A program made the position numbers and the translations under genes. From Streptomyces sp. NBC_01232 (GTDB lineage: Bacteria; Actinomycetota; Actinomycetes; Streptomycetales; Streptomycetaceae): a stretch of DNA of 64,000 bases. The notes under the pieces are model-generated. The model did not search any database. It was given only the letters and a program-made list of their open reading frames with translations, and was not told the origin of the DNA. The DNA lies in NCBI RefSeq assembly GCF_035989885.1, contig NZ_CP108518.1:7059001-7123000 (forward strand). Reading direction: 5' to 3'. Below, in pieces: positions 1 through 8,006 of the stretch; positions within the stretch are counted from its first letter, which is position 1, and every line of letters starts with the position of its first letter.

Positions 1-215
1 GTCCTCGTACAGACACCGGGCTTGCTCCGTCAGCGTGTTGTGCATGCCGGGCAGCCTACGGTGCCGTGCTCCTGCCGGGCTGCACCCCTGCCCGAGCCGT
101 ATGCCCACGGCTGCACGGCGGACAGTGACAGGGAGTCGGTCCCTTTCGAACGGGATGACGACGGGCCGGATAGGGTCGGTGCGTCGTGGTGGACGCGGGG
201 AGGGGACAGCCGGGC

Positions 216-863
216 ATGGAGCGGGCGACGGGGGCGGTCGAGCCGGTGGAATCGGTGCATCTCGTGGGGGAGCGGGTCCGGTTGGAGCCGCTGGAGCTCC
301 GGCACCACGACGGGCTCTGCGAGGCGGTCCGCGACGGCAGTCTGTGGGAGCTCGCGGTGACGAGCGTCCCGCACCCGGACGATGTCCGCGGCTTCATCGA
401 AGAGGCGACGGCGGCCCGCGTCGAGGGTACGCAGATCCCGTACGCGACGGTGGACGCGGCGACGGGACGGGTACTGGGATCGACCCGGCTGATGATGATC
501 AACACTGCGCAGCGGCGGCTGGAGATCGGCTGGACCTACCTGGCGGCGTCGCGGCAGGGGACCGGTGCGAACACCGAGGCGAAGCTGCTGATGCTGACCC
601 ACGCCTTCGAGGCGATGGGGATGAACCGGGTCGAGCTGCTCACGGATGTGCGCAACGCCAGGTCGAGGGCCGCGATCGCCGGGCTGGGCGCGACGCTCGA
701 GGGCGTGCTGCGGCACCACATGGTCATGCGGGACGGCTGGATCCGCGACACGGCGGTGTACAGCATCACCCGGCCGGAATGGCCGGAGGCGAAGCAGGCG
801 TTGGAGGCGCGCCGGGCGGGCCGCCGCCCGACCGCCCTGCCGCCCGCCCCGGACGAGCTCTGA
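216..863 (+). CDS. GNAT-family N-acetyltransferase (RimJ/RimL type)
   Basis: A 215-residue single-domain acetyltransferase of the RimJ/RimL type, which moves an acetyl group from acetyl-CoA to an amine. The family pattern is clear: an N-terminal 'GERVRLEPLELRHHDGL' strand-helix, a central beta strand 'RLEIGWTYLAASRQGTGAN' that forms the acetyl-CoA loop, and the 'NARSRAAIAGLGATLEGVLR' motif, in which the Asn and the following helix are typical of N-terminal or antibiotic acetyltransferases. I chose ATG at 216 because GGGGAGGGGA lies about 9 nt upstream. An in-frame GTG at 186 would suit a leaderless transcript from a TAGGGT box at 171-176. The substrate is unknown. The gene stands alone and converges with the DUF4436 gene. 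Confidence 0.85.
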   Translation: MERATGAVEPVESVHLVGERVRLEPLELRHHDGLCEAVRDGSLWELAVTSVPHPDDVRGFIEEATAARVEGTQIPYATVDAATGRVLGSTRLMMINTAQRRLEIGWTYLAASRQGTGANTEAKLLMLTHAFEAMGMNRVELLTDVRNARSRAAIAGLGATLEGVLRHHMVMRDGWIRDTAVYSITRPEWPEAKQALEARRAGRRPTALPPAPDEL

Positions 864-872
864 GCGCTCCTC

Positions 873-892
873 CGGCGCGAGCGCGCTCGCCG
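873..892. terminator. Hairpin between convergent genes
   Basis: An inverted repeat with stem CGGCG(c)GAG and CTCGCCG lies between the stop of the acetyltransferase and the stop of the DUF4436 gene. It could terminate both transcripts. No T-run follows, which is usual in such GC-rich genomes. Confidence 0.45.
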
Positions 893-902
893 CGGACGGC
901 GG

Positions 903-1832
903 TCAGGGGGACTGCGTCGTGGATCCCTCCGTGGGCGCGTCCGCAGGTGCGGCGGCCGGGGCTCCGGTCCGGGGTTCGGCCCGGATGCCAGTGATGACCA
1001 CCGTGATGAGGCAGAACGCGATGACCGTCTCCGCCCAGAGGAAGGCGATGTAGTCGAGCAGGCAGCCGATGGGCGGGGCTCCGGGGGCCGTGTTGCGGAA
1101 GGCGGCCAGGGCGAAGAGCGTTGCGGCCATCCAGCCGAGCGCGGGCCAGGTGAGGCCCTTGCGGCGGGTGACCAGGTACCAGCCGCCGATCAGCACCGAG
1201 ACGGCGAGCGCCCACATGGCCAGCATCATGAAGACCGCGAAGACGAAGACGCTGTTGGACCGGGCCAGCCCGATGTCGAGGACCGCGATGTCCTGCGCCG
1301 TCGAGGCGTCGACGGTCGCGGAGAACAGCACGTCGTTGTTGGAGAGCGTGACGCGGACCGGAACCTTCTCGCCGCCGAGCACCGCACCGAACTCGACGTC
1401 CGCCCCGTAGGAGTCGAAGGGGTAGTCCGTGATCGACCCGCCCGTCAGGGCCACGGGGACGTCCATGGTGGAGATGCGCTGGTGGGCCTTGAACGCGAGG
1501 TCGCCCCGGGTGGCCGTCGAGGTCAGGACCGTCAGGTCCTCCACGGGGGAGACCCCGCCGGCCTCGGCCAGGGTGCCCCGGGGCGTGACCAGGACGCGCA
1601 GGGTCATCTCCCGGCCGGCGGCGTCCACGCGCTGGATCGTGGCGTCGACGTCGATGCGGTCCCGGTCGGAGCGCCCCGCCGTGTACACCGTGTCCAGGGC
1701 CTGGCGTTCCCCGAACTGGAGCCAGGCTCCCACGGTGACCGCCGCCACGATGGCGATCACGAGGAGGCCCGGCAGCAGCGGGACGCGGCGCGGCAACGGC
1801 GCGCTTCGTACGATGCGGTGGGAGTCGGACAC
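903..1832 (-). CDS. DUF4436 family membrane protein
   Basis: A 309-residue membrane protein recognisable as DUF4436, a family without known function. It has one N-terminal membrane helix (about residues 19-39, LLPGLLVIAIVAAVTVGAWL). An extracytoplasmic beta-rich domain of about 150 residues follows, with 'YPFDSYGADVEF', typical of the family. Three C-terminal helices come next (VFVFAVFMMLAMWALAVSVL; WPALGWMAATLFALAAF; AETVIAFCLITVVITGI) and then a Pro/Ala-rich tail. It lies 49 nt downstream of the first deiminase gene on the same strand, so it is probably co-transcribed and falls under the operator at 3214-3231. I cannot assign a biochemical role. The context suggests a membrane partner or sensor of the deiminase system. 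Confidence 0.8.
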   Translation of the reverse strand: MSDSHRIVRSAPLPRRVPLLPGLLVIAIVAAVTVGAWLQFGERQALDTVYTAGRSDRDRIDVDATIQRVDAAGREMTLRVLVTPRGTLAEAGGVSPVEDLTVLTSTATRGDLAFKAHQRISTMDVPVALTGGSITDYPFDSYGADVEFGAVLGGEKVPVRVTLSNNDVLFSATVDASTAQDIAVLDIGLARSNSVFVFAVFMMLAMWALAVSVLIGGWYLVTRRKGLTWPALGWMAATLFALAAFRNTAPGAPPIGCLLDYIAFLWAETVIAFCLITVVITGIRAEPRTGAPAAAPADAPTEGSTTQSP

Positions 1833-1881
1833 GGACGCTCCGGTGGTGCGCGGGGTACGGGGATCTCGGGCGGCGGGGAGT

Positions 1882-3039
1882 TCAGGCTGCGGGCTTGCCG
1901 GGCTGGTCGTGGGTCGAGCAGTGGATGCCGCCGCCGCCCGAGGCGATGGTGTCGATCTTCACCGGTACGACGTCCCGCTTGGGGAAGTGCTCGCGCAGGA
2001 TCCCGCGGGCCCGGTCGTCCGCCTTGCGGTCCCCGAACTGCGGCATGAACACGGAGTCGTTGGCGACGTAGAAATTGGCGTACGTGGAGACGAAGTCGTC
2101 GCCCTCGCCCGTGATCCGGTTCAGGTCGGGCTGCGGCAGGTCGATGACCTCGAAACGGCGGCCGCGGGCGTCCGTCGCCTTCGACAGGACGGACTTCGCC
2201 TGGTCGGCGGAGCGGGACCAGGAGTCCGCCGGAGTGCCGGGGTGGGCGCGGTCCAGCAGGACCACGCCGGGGGCGGTGAAGCGTACGAGGCTGTCCACGT
2301 GCGCGTCGGTGATGTCCTCGCCGCGTACGCCGGCCAGCCAGATGACCTTCTCGACGCCCAGGGTCTGCTTGAGCTCGGCCTCGATCGTGTCCCGGGACTT
2401 CCCCTTGTTGCGGTTGTCGTTGACGATCGAGCTCTCGGTGATCAGCAGGGTGCCCTCGCCGTCGGTCTCGAAGGAGCCGCCCTCGGCGACGAGCGGGGCC
2501 TGAACCCGGGGGATCCGGTACTTCTGGAGCAGGAGGCGGCCGACCTGGCCGTCGTTCGTGTGCTCCTGCTTGTTGCCCCAGCCGTTGAAGTTGAAGTCGA
2601 CGCCGACGACCTTGCCGCCCTCCTCGACGAAAACGGGGACGGTGTCGCGGGCCCACAGGTCGTCGACGGCCAGGGGGATGACCTCGACCTGGGAGCCGCA
2701 GGCGCGCTGGGCGGCGTCCGCCTGGTCGGGGCGGGCCATCATGATCACCTCTTCGTAGCCGCCGACGGCGCGGGCGATCCGCGCGATGTCCTCGCGTACG
2801 TAGGGCAGGTCCTGCTCCCAGACCGAGGTGAGGGCCGGCCAGGACATGAAGGTGCGGGTGTGGCTCTCCCACTCGGCGCCGAGCCGGCGCTCACCGCCCG
2901 AGCCGGGCTGCGGGGAGCCGTCGGCGCCGGGCTGCGCGCCGGATTCCGCGGGGCCGCAGGCCGCGGCGCCGAAGACGGCGGCGCCGATCCCGGCGAGGGT
3001 ACGGAGAACGGTCCGGCGGGTGGGGGGAGTGAACGACAC
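1882..3039 (-). CDS. Agmatine deiminase-family enzyme 1, Tat-exported lipoprotein
   Basis: A 385-residue member of the agmatine/peptidyl-arginine deiminase family (PAD_porph fold), which hydrolyses a guanidino group to a ureido group plus ammonia. The family motifs are in order: WARDTVPVF, EGGSFETDGEGT, TDAHVD, ANFYVAND and GGGGIHC, with the nucleophile at Cys374. The N-terminus has a twin-arginine motif (TRRTVLRTL) and a hydrophobic stretch ending in AAAC (Cys28), so a Tat-secreted lipoprotein is likely. The GTG at 3039 was chosen because GGAG sits 7-8 nt upstream and it starts right at the signal. The longer frame to 3111 adds 24 unlikely residues. The promoter probably lies at 3204-3232 inside the shared operator. 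The substrate could be agmatine, free arginine or peptidyl-arginine. Confidence 0.88.
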   Translation of the reverse strand: MSFTPPTRRTVLRTLAGIGAAVFGAAACGPAESGAQPGADGSPQPGSGGERRLGAEWESHTRTFMSWPALTSVWEQDLPYVREDIARIARAVGGYEEVIMMARPDQADAAQRACGSQVEVIPLAVDDLWARDTVPVFVEEGGKVVGVDFNFNGWGNKQEHTNDGQVGRLLLQKYRIPRVQAPLVAEGGSFETDGEGTLLITESSIVNDNRNKGKSRDTIEAELKQTLGVEKVIWLAGVRGEDITDAHVDSLVRFTAPGVVLLDRAHPGTPADSWSRSADQAKSVLSKATDARGRRFEVIDLPQPDLNRITGEGDDFVSTYANFYVANDSVFMPQFGDRKADDRARGILREHFPKRDVVPVKIDTIASGGGGIHCSTHDQPGKPAA

Positions 3040-3213
3040 GGGGGGACTCCGATCGTGTGCTGGCGGAGCGCGAGGGGCGTCCGGCCAGGGCGGGCACGGG
3101 AGGCGTGGCACAGGCAGGCGGGCCGGGCCCTATCCAAAGGGTGCACGCTTTGCACCGAGAACGTCCGATACGCACGGGTAAGTGGTGCGCCCGGATGTCG
3201 TCCACTGTTGCAC

Positions 3214-3231
3214 TGACTGGAAATTCAGTCA
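3214..3231 (-). promoter_or_regulatory. Shared operator A (TGACTG-N6-CAGTCA) upstream of deiminase 1
   Basis: Both half sites are perfect (TGACTG gaaatt CAGTCA). Read on the minus strand, TTGACT (3227-3232) makes a -35 box, and AACAGT (3204-3209) lies 17 nt further on as a weak -10, so the palindrome fills the core promoter of the deiminase 1 gene. It also overlaps the stop codon of the tetR gene. A leader of about 158 nt separates the inferred start site from the GTG. Confidence 0.72.
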
Positions 3232-3830
3232 ATTTGCGATTCGAAGGAACGGAGCAGGGCGATCTCGACTCCGATCGCCCCGCGCATCAGGTCGCGGGCG
3301 TGCCCCACCGGCAGCAGACCGCTCAGCCAACGGCCGCTCAGCCCCTCCAGGAGGGCGGTCAGCCGCTCCGCGGCGGGGGTGACGGCGGCGGGCGGCGCTG
3401 CGGGGCACACCGCGGCCAGCAGGCCGGCGACCTCCTCCACCCAGGCCGCTCCGGCGGCGCCGAGCTCGTCGCGCAGCTCCGGGTCGAAGATCGTGTGGGC
3501 CCGCAGCTCCCCCCAGGCCGTGCTGTTCTCGCGCACCTCGGGCAGGTCCTGGAACTCGAGCAGCAGGATCCGCTCCAGGAGCTGCCGGGGGTCCGCTGCG
3601 GCGGGCGGGGATCCCGCCGCGTCGGCGGCGCCCGTGTAGCGGTCGGCCCGGTCGGTGATGAAGGCCAGGGCCTGCCGCAGGATGCCGGTCCGGTCCTTGA
3701 AGTGGTAGTAGATCAGGGCGGTCGACACGCCGGCCTCGGCCGCCAGGTCGCTCACCCGCAGTCCCCGTACCCCGCGCCGCGCGATGACCCGGGCGGCGCC
3801 CTCCAGGATGGCCCTTCTGCGATCCGACAC
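3225..3830 (-). CDS. TetR-family regulator (TetR-1) of the deiminase regulon
   Basis: A 201-residue TetR/AcrR repressor. The N-terminal helix-turn-helix spans about residues 8-55 (RRAILEGAARVIARRGVRGL, then AAEAGVSTALIYYHFKDRTG), followed by an all-helical ligand domain. The recognition helix STALIYYHFKDR is identical in the second regulator at 7130-7711. The two are close paralogues along their whole length, sharing for example ENS.AWGELRA and RLTALLEGLS.RWLSG. The start is GTG at 3830 with GGGAGGA upstream. Operator B lies 48 nt upstream in the region shared with the divergent kinase, so autoregulation is likely. The inducer is unknown; agmatine, a ureido product or an arginine derivative would be logical. 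Confidence 0.88.
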   Translation of the reverse strand: MSDRRRAILEGAARVIARRGVRGLRVSDLAAEAGVSTALIYYHFKDRTGILRQALAFITDRADRYTGAADAAGSPPAAADPRQLLERILLLEFQDLPEVRENSTAWGELRAHTIFDPELRDELGAAGAAWVEEVAGLLAAVCPAAPPAAVTPAAERLTALLEGLSGRWLSGLLPVGHARDLMRGAIGVEIALLRSFESQID

Positions 3831-3877
3831 TGGGTGATCCTCCCTTCCGGCGGTGTGCGTCTCGCATTGTCACACAT

Positions 3878-3895
3878 TGACTGAAACTTTAGTTA
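3878..3895. promoter_or_regulatory. Shared operator B between tetR-1 and the kinase gene
   Basis: TGACTG aaactt TAGTTA, the most degenerate of the five sites: the left half is perfect and the right half has two changes. TTGACT (3877-3882) and CACGAT (3900-3905) are separated by 17 nt and point at the kinase gene. The site is also in place for autoregulation of the divergent tetR-1. Confidence 0.6.
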
Positions 3896-3949
3896 GCGGC
3901 ACGATGCGCCCCAGGTCAGTCATTGCCGCATCGTTGAAAGAGCCGCCGC

Positions 3950-5716
3950 ATGTTCGCACCGCCCCCCGGCGCACAGTCCGCCCTCACGGCCCTGTCCGCC
4001 GACGACCCCCACGAGATCGGCGGCTACCGCCTTCACGCCCGGCTCGGCTCCGGCGGCATGGGGGTGGTCTACCTGGCGTACACGCCGGGCGGCCGGCCCA
4101 TCGCGCTGAAGGCGGTGCGGCGGGAGTTCGCGGCGGACCCCGAGTTCCGCGAGCGCTTCGCCCGGGAAGTGGCGAGCGCCCGCCGGATCCACGGCCTCTT
4201 CACGGCGCAGGTGGTCGACTCGGGGGAGGACGACCACACCCCGTGGCTCGCCACGGCCTACGTACCCGGCCCCTCGCTGCACCAGGTCGTCCAGCGCCAC
4301 GGACCGCTGCCGGTGCGTACGGTGCTCCTGCTCGTCGCGGGCATCGCCGAGGCGCTCCAGGAGATCCACCGGGTGGGCGTCGTCCACCGGGACCTCAAGC
4401 CGGCCAATGTCCTGATCGCCGGGGACGGCCCGCGGGTGATCGACTTCGGGATCGCGCGCGCCGCCGACGCCGCCGCGCTCACCGGGGTGGGTCTGAGCAT
4501 CGGCACCGCCGCGTTCATGGCGCCCGAGCAGGCCCTGGGCCGCCCGGTGACCTCCGCGACCGACGTCTTCGCGCTCGGGGCGCTCGCCGGGTACGTCGCG
4601 GGCGGGGTGCCGCCCTTCGGCAACGGGCCGGAGTCCGGTGCGCTGTACCGCGTGGTCCACGAGCACCCGGACCTCGGCCGGATCCCCGGGGAGCTGCACG
4701 AACTGCTGTCGTGGTGCCTGGCGAAGCGCCCGGAGGACCGTCCCACGACCGCCGGTCTGATCGCGGCCGTCCAGGCCCACCCCCTCGTGGGTCCGCGGCC
4801 GGAGTTCACCGAGGGCTGGCTGCCGCGGCCCGTGCGGGAGGAGGTCGGGGGGCGGGCGGACGCGGACCGGTCCGGCCGGTCGGAACCGCCCGTACCGGAA
4901 CACCTCCGGGCGACCGCGATCGCGACCGCAACGGCGTCCGTATCCGCGTCGGTGCCGGTGCCGGGAGCTGCGTCGGCATCTGCGCCCGCAGCCGCGTACT
5001 CCGTCACGGGGCCGGGCGGGACGATGCCGTATGCCCCGAGCCCGAGCCCGGTCCCGGGGCTGAATCCGGGGCTGAATCCGGATCCGGCTGCCGGTCCGGC
5101 CCCGAGCCGGGCCCCGAGCCGGGTGCCGGGCCCGGCACCGGTTCCGGCGGCCCCCGCCGGGCCGGTACCCGCCCCCGCGCGCGGCGACCGGCGCCGCTCG
5201 CGGCGGCTGCCGGTGATCGGCCTGGCTCTCGCGACCCTGCTGGCCTGTGGTGGCGCGGCCTACTGGTTCGGCTTCCCCCCGGAGGAGGGCGACGCCCCCG
5301 CGGCCGAACCCGCCGCCTCCCCGCCCCGGCCGTCGACGGCCTCCTCGTACGCGCCCGGATACCCGCAGGCCGAGCTCACCGTTCCGGATTCCGGTTACGA
5401 GTTCGACCTTCGCGCCGGGAAGGTGGTCCCCGTCGAGACGGCCGCCTGGTACCTCGCCCGCGGCTCCGACGCGTTCCTGCTGTCCGAGGAGTCCGACGCT
5501 TTCGTCGCCGACGGAAACGGAGAGCTGACCCCGGACGACTGCGCGCGGGGGATCGAGACCCGCCCCGTGACGACCCTGCCCTTCAAGGCGCTCGCGCAGG
5601 AGCGTCCCTTCTGTGTGCGAAGCCCTGACCTGCAGGAAGTTGCGATCGTCCGGCTCGTCGAGACGACCGCCGCAGGCTCCGTCACGATCTCCGTCGAGCA
5701 CTTCCGCAAGGGCTGA
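3950..5716 (+). CDS. Membrane-anchored Ser/Thr protein kinase (PASTA-less, STPK)
   Basis: A 588-residue eukaryotic-type Ser/Thr kinase. The catalytic domain covers about residues 24-285: glycine loop GSGGMG (33-38), Lys54, HRDLKPAN (146-153, catalytic Asp148), DFG (165-167) and an APE-like APEQA. A 130-residue Pro/Ala/Ser linker follows, then one membrane helix (about 419-438) and an outside domain of about 150 residues. The outside domain has two Cys (in DDCARG and PFCVRS), which could form a disulphide, and no PASTA repeats. It would phosphorylate cytoplasmic proteins in response to an outside signal. Operator B sits in its promoter, so it seems to belong to the deiminase regulon. The start at 3950 has only a weak GAAAGAG ribosome site. 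Confidence 0.87.
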   Translation: MFAPPPGAQSALTALSADDPHEIGGYRLHARLGSGGMGVVYLAYTPGGRPIALKAVRREFAADPEFRERFAREVASARRIHGLFTAQVVDSGEDDHTPWLATAYVPGPSLHQVVQRHGPLPVRTVLLLVAGIAEALQEIHRVGVVHRDLKPANVLIAGDGPRVIDFGIARAADAAALTGVGLSIGTAAFMAPEQALGRPVTSATDVFALGALAGYVAGGVPPFGNGPESGALYRVVHEHPDLGRIPGELHELLSWCLAKRPEDRPTTAGLIAAVQAHPLVGPRPEFTEGWLPRPVREEVGGRADADRSGRSEPPVPEHLRATAIATATASVSASVPVPGAASASAPAAAYSVTGPGGTMPYAPSPSPVPGLNPGLNPDPAAGPAPSRAPSRVPGPAPVPAAPAGPVPAPARGDRRRSRRLPVIGLALATLLACGGAAYWFGFPPEEGDAPAAEPAASPPRPSTASSYAPGYPQAELTVPDSGYEFDLRAGKVVPVETAAWYLARGSDAFLLSEESDAFVADGNGELTPDDCARGIETRPVTTLPFKALAQERPFCVRSPDLQEVAIVRLVETTAAGSVTISVEHFRKG

Positions 5717-5717
5717 T

Positions 5718-5750
5718 CCCGGGAAGTGGAACCGGTTCTGTCCTCCCGGG
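5718..5750 (+). terminator. Possible hairpin after the kinase gene
   Basis: CCCGGGA (5718-5724) can pair with TCCCGGG (5744-5750) across a 19-nt loop, directly after the kinase stop and just before the promoter of the next gene. The stem is short and has no T-run. Confidence 0.35.
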
Positions 5751-5767
5751 CGGCACGCGGGAGAGGT

Positions 5768-5785
5768 TGACTGAATTTTCAGTTA
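5768..5785 (+). promoter_or_regulatory. Shared operator C upstream of deiminase 2
   Basis: TGACTG aatttt CAGTTA, one change from the perfect palindrome. TTGACT (5767-5772) and GAGGAT (5790-5795) form a -35/-10 pair with 17-nt spacing. The inferred start site near 5802 lies 30 nt before the ATG at 5832. Confidence 0.75.
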
Positions 5786-5831
5786 GGGCGAGGATGCCGT
5801 TCATCCCGCCCCTCCTCATCAGGGAGTCACC

Positions 5832-7007
5832 ATGGATACGAACCCCCGCACCTCTCGCCGCCGAGTACTCCAGTTCGGCGCGGCCGCCCTTCCCCTCGCG
5901 GCCCTCGGCTCCGCCGCCCTCCCGTCCCTGGCGCCGACGGCCTCGGCCGCGCAGGCCGGCTCGGGCGCGACGCTCCGCATGCCCGCCGAGACCGACCGGC
6001 ACGTCCGTACGTACATGGCCTGGCCGGCCCTCGCGTCGGTGTGGGACAGCGGACTCGGTGCGGTGCGCAGGGACATCGCCGAGGTGGCCCACGCGATATC
6101 GCGCTACGAGCCGGTCGTGGTGCTGGCCCGCCCCGGCCAGGCCGCCGAGGCCCGCTACCAGTGCGGAATGGGCGCCTACTACGGCATCCAGGTCATCGAC
6201 ATCCCCAACGACGACCTCTGGATCCGGGACTTCGGCCCCACCTTCGTCGTCGCCCCGGGCGCAGTCGCCGGTGTGGACACCAACTTCAACGGCTGGGGCA
6301 AGGCCGGTACGACGTACGCCCAGCCCTTCGCCAACGACGCGGCGGCGGCCCGCACGCTCCTCGCCGAGTACGAGGTGAACCGGATCCGGGCGGGCTTCGT
6401 CGGCGAGGGCGGCTCGCTGGAGACCGACGGCGAAGGAACCCTGCTGGCCACGGTCAGCTCGATGGTGAACGCCAACCGGAACCCGGGCATGAGCCAGGCC
6501 CAGGTCGAGCAGGCGATGAGGACGGCGCTCGGCATCGACAAGGTGATCTGGGTGCCGGGCCTCGCGGGCCAGGACATCACCGACTGTCACATCGACTGCC
6601 TGGCCCGGTTCATCTCCCCGGGCCGGGTCATCCTCGACAAGCCCGGCCCCGGCGCGGACAGGAAGTGGGTGGCCGTCTACGAGGAGACGAAGCGGGCCCT
6701 GCAGAGCGCCACCGACGCCCATGGCCGCCGCCTGGCCATCACCGAGCTGCCCGGACCGGACCGCCGCGAGATCCGCGGCCGGGGCGAGGAGTTCCTGTCG
6801 AGCTACACCAACTACTACACGGCGAACGGCGCCGTGATCGCGCCCCAGTTCGGCGACGGATACGCCGACGGCGTCGCGTACGCCATCCTGCAGGCCGCCT
6901 ACCCGGGCCACCGGGTGGAACAGCTCTCCATCGACGGCATCGCCTCCGGAGGCGGCGGGATCCACTGCGCCACCCAGTCGCACCCGGCCGTGCCGCCGGC
7001 GCTCTGA
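5832..7007 (+). CDS. Agmatine deiminase-family enzyme 2, Tat-exported
   Basis: A 391-residue guanidino hydrolase of the agmatine deiminase family. Motifs: WIRDFGPTFVV, EGGSLETDGEGT, TDCHID, TNYYTANGAVIAPQFGD and GGGGIHC, with the nucleophile at Cys379. The N-terminus SRRRVLQFGAAALPLAALGS is a Tat signal, with likely cleavage after ASA near residue 40, so the enzyme should act outside the membrane. GGGAGTCACC precedes the ATG. It sits alone behind operator C, and a strong hairpin (7013-7058) follows it. Compared with deiminase 1 it lacks the lipobox Cys, so it should be released or cell-wall-associated rather than lipid-anchored. Agmatine, arginine or arginine peptides are all possible substrates. 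Confidence 0.88.
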   Translation: MDTNPRTSRRRVLQFGAAALPLAALGSAALPSLAPTASAAQAGSGATLRMPAETDRHVRTYMAWPALASVWDSGLGAVRRDIAEVAHAISRYEPVVVLARPGQAAEARYQCGMGAYYGIQVIDIPNDDLWIRDFGPTFVVAPGAVAGVDTNFNGWGKAGTTYAQPFANDAAAARTLLAEYEVNRIRAGFVGEGGSLETDGEGTLLATVSSMVNANRNPGMSQAQVEQAMRTALGIDKVIWVPGLAGQDITDCHIDCLARFISPGRVILDKPGPGADRKWVAVYEETKRALQSATDAHGRRLAITELPGPDRREIRGRGEEFLSSYTNYYTANGAVIAPQFGDGYADGVAYAILQAAYPGHRVEQLSIDGIASGGGGIHCATQSHPAVPPAL

Positions 7008-7012
7008 TGGCC

Positions 7013-7058
7013 GGGCCGCCCCGGCCCGCGCGGACGGTCCCGCCCGCCGGGGCGGCCC
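7013..7058 (+). terminator. Strong hairpin terminator after deiminase 2
   Basis: A perfect 13-bp stem, GGGCCGCCCCGGC (7013-7025) with GCCGGGGCGGCCC (7046-7058), and a 20-nt loop, starting five bases after the stop codon. Confidence 0.75.
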
Positions 7059-7085
7059 GCCCGCCGGTCGGCACTCCTGGTGACG

Positions 7086-7105
7086 GGCCGCGTACATACG
7101 CGGCC
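7086..7105 (+). promoter_or_regulatory. Perfect 9-2-9 palindrome in the tetR-2 promoter
   Basis: GGCCGCGTA-CA-TACGCGGCC is a perfect inverted repeat. It covers the -35 position of a promoter whose -10 box would be TAGGGT at 7117-7122, 7 nt before the tetR-2 ATG. It is unrelated to the TGACTG palindrome, so tetR-2 is probably controlled by another protein. Confidence 0.6.
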
Positions 7106-7129
7106 GATCACCCCGGTAGGGTGCGGAGC

Positions 7130-7711
7130 ATGGCGTCTCGTAGTACTCAGATCCTCGAAGCCGCCGCCCGGGTGATCGCCCGGCGCGGTGTACGCGGGCT
7201 GCGCGTGGAGGAACTCGCGGCCGAGGCCGGCGTGTCCACCGCCCTGATCTACTACCACTTCAAGGACCGTACGGGCGTCCTGCGCCAGACGCTCGAGTTC
7301 ATCAACGACCGCGCCGAGCGCTACACGACCGAGCGCGACCCGGACGAACCGCCGCTCACCCCGCGCGAGGAGCTGGAGGAGACCCTCCTCCTGGAGCTCC
7401 AGGACACCGTGCACGTACGGGAGAACAGCTCGGCCTGGGGCGAACTGCGGGCGAGCGCCGTCTTCGACGAGGTGCTGCGAGAGGACCTCGCACGGGCGAC
7501 GCTGGTGTGGGTCCAGGAGGTGGCCGCGCTGCTGGGCCAGGTCCAGCCGATGGTCCCGGCCTCCGCGCTCGCCGCCGCCGCCGAGCGGCTCACCGCCCTG
7601 CTGGAGGGCCTGAGCATGCGCTGGCTGAGCGGGGGCATCAGGATCGACCATGCCCGCGAGCTGATGCGGGGCGCCATCGCGGCCGAACTGGCGGGTCTCG
7701 GGCGCGGCTGA
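7130..7711 (+). CDS. TetR-family regulator (TetR-2), twin of TetR-1
   Basis: A 193-residue TetR repressor, paralogous to the protein at 3225-3830. The DNA-binding helices read GVRGLRVEELAAEAGVSTAL and then IYYHFKDRTG, and the recognition helix is identical to that of TetR-1. The ligand domain also aligns (HVRENSSAWGELRASAVFDE; RLTALLEGLSMRWLSGG). ATG 7130 was chosen because TAGGGT (7117-7122) stands 7 nt upstream as a -10 box, which suggests a leaderless transcript; GGTAGGG could alternatively act as a ribosome site. No TGACTG box precedes this gene, only the separate palindrome at 7086-7105. It probably binds the same five operators as TetR-1, perhaps with another ligand. Confidence 0.87.
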   Translation: MASRSTQILEAAARVIARRGVRGLRVEELAAEAGVSTALIYYHFKDRTGVLRQTLEFINDRAERYTTERDPDEPPLTPREELEETLLLELQDTVHVRENSSAWGELRASAVFDEVLREDLARATLVWVQEVAALLGQVQPMVPASALAAAAERLTALLEGLSMRWLSGGIRIDHARELMRGAIAAELAGLGRG

Positions 7712-7943
7712 CCCCCGCCGGACCGGGTCCGTGCCGTCGCTGCGCCCCGGCTCGGCCGGGGCCGGCTCCGGACGGGCCCGCGCAGTTCCCCGCGGCCGCG
7801 CGCAGGCTCCGTACGCGCCCCGTGCCGGCCCCTGCAGGACCCCGCGCAACTCCCCGCCCGCCCCTGTGCGTCTCGCGCAGGTCTCCCACGCGACTCCTGG
7901 GTGACTCCCGTGAAACCTTGCGGACCCGGGCCTGTCCAGCCTC
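7712..7943. other. Non-coding stretch between tetR-2 and operator D
   Basis: About 230 nt of C-rich sequence without a convincing gene. The open frames in it have no family resemblance and no ribosome site. No strong hairpin was found. Together with the promoter and leader that follow, the gap to ureAB is about 540 nt. Confidence 0.5.
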
Positions 7944-7944
7944 T

Positions 7945-7962
7945 TGACTGAATTTTCAGTCA
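7945..7962 (+). promoter_or_regulatory. Shared operator D upstream of the urease-like operon (perfect palindrome)
   Basis: TGACTG aatttt CAGTCA, flanked by T and A so that the repeat extends to 20 bp (7944-7963). TTGACT (7944-7949) and CAGAGT (7967-7972) are 17 nt apart. The start site near 7979 leaves a long leader of about 215 nt before the small ORF at 8195 and 270 nt before ureAB. Confidence 0.78.
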
Positions 7963-7986
7963 ATGCCAGAGTGAGGATTCCGAGCA

Positions 7987-8006
7987 GGCGGGCCGAACCT
8001 CCCGCC
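7987..8006 (+). other. Stem-loop at the start of the ureAB leader
   Basis: GGCGGG (7987-7992) pairs with CCCGCC (8001-8006) across an 8-nt loop, within the first 10-30 nt of the inferred transcript. It may stabilise or regulate the leader. No known riboswitch class was recognised in 7979-8194. Confidence 0.35.

Noticed and set aside
3040..3111. A longer N-terminus for deiminase 1 starting at 3111
   Set aside because: The added 24 residues are Pro/Arg-rich and precede the Tat signal, and the GTG at 3039 has a good ribosome site.
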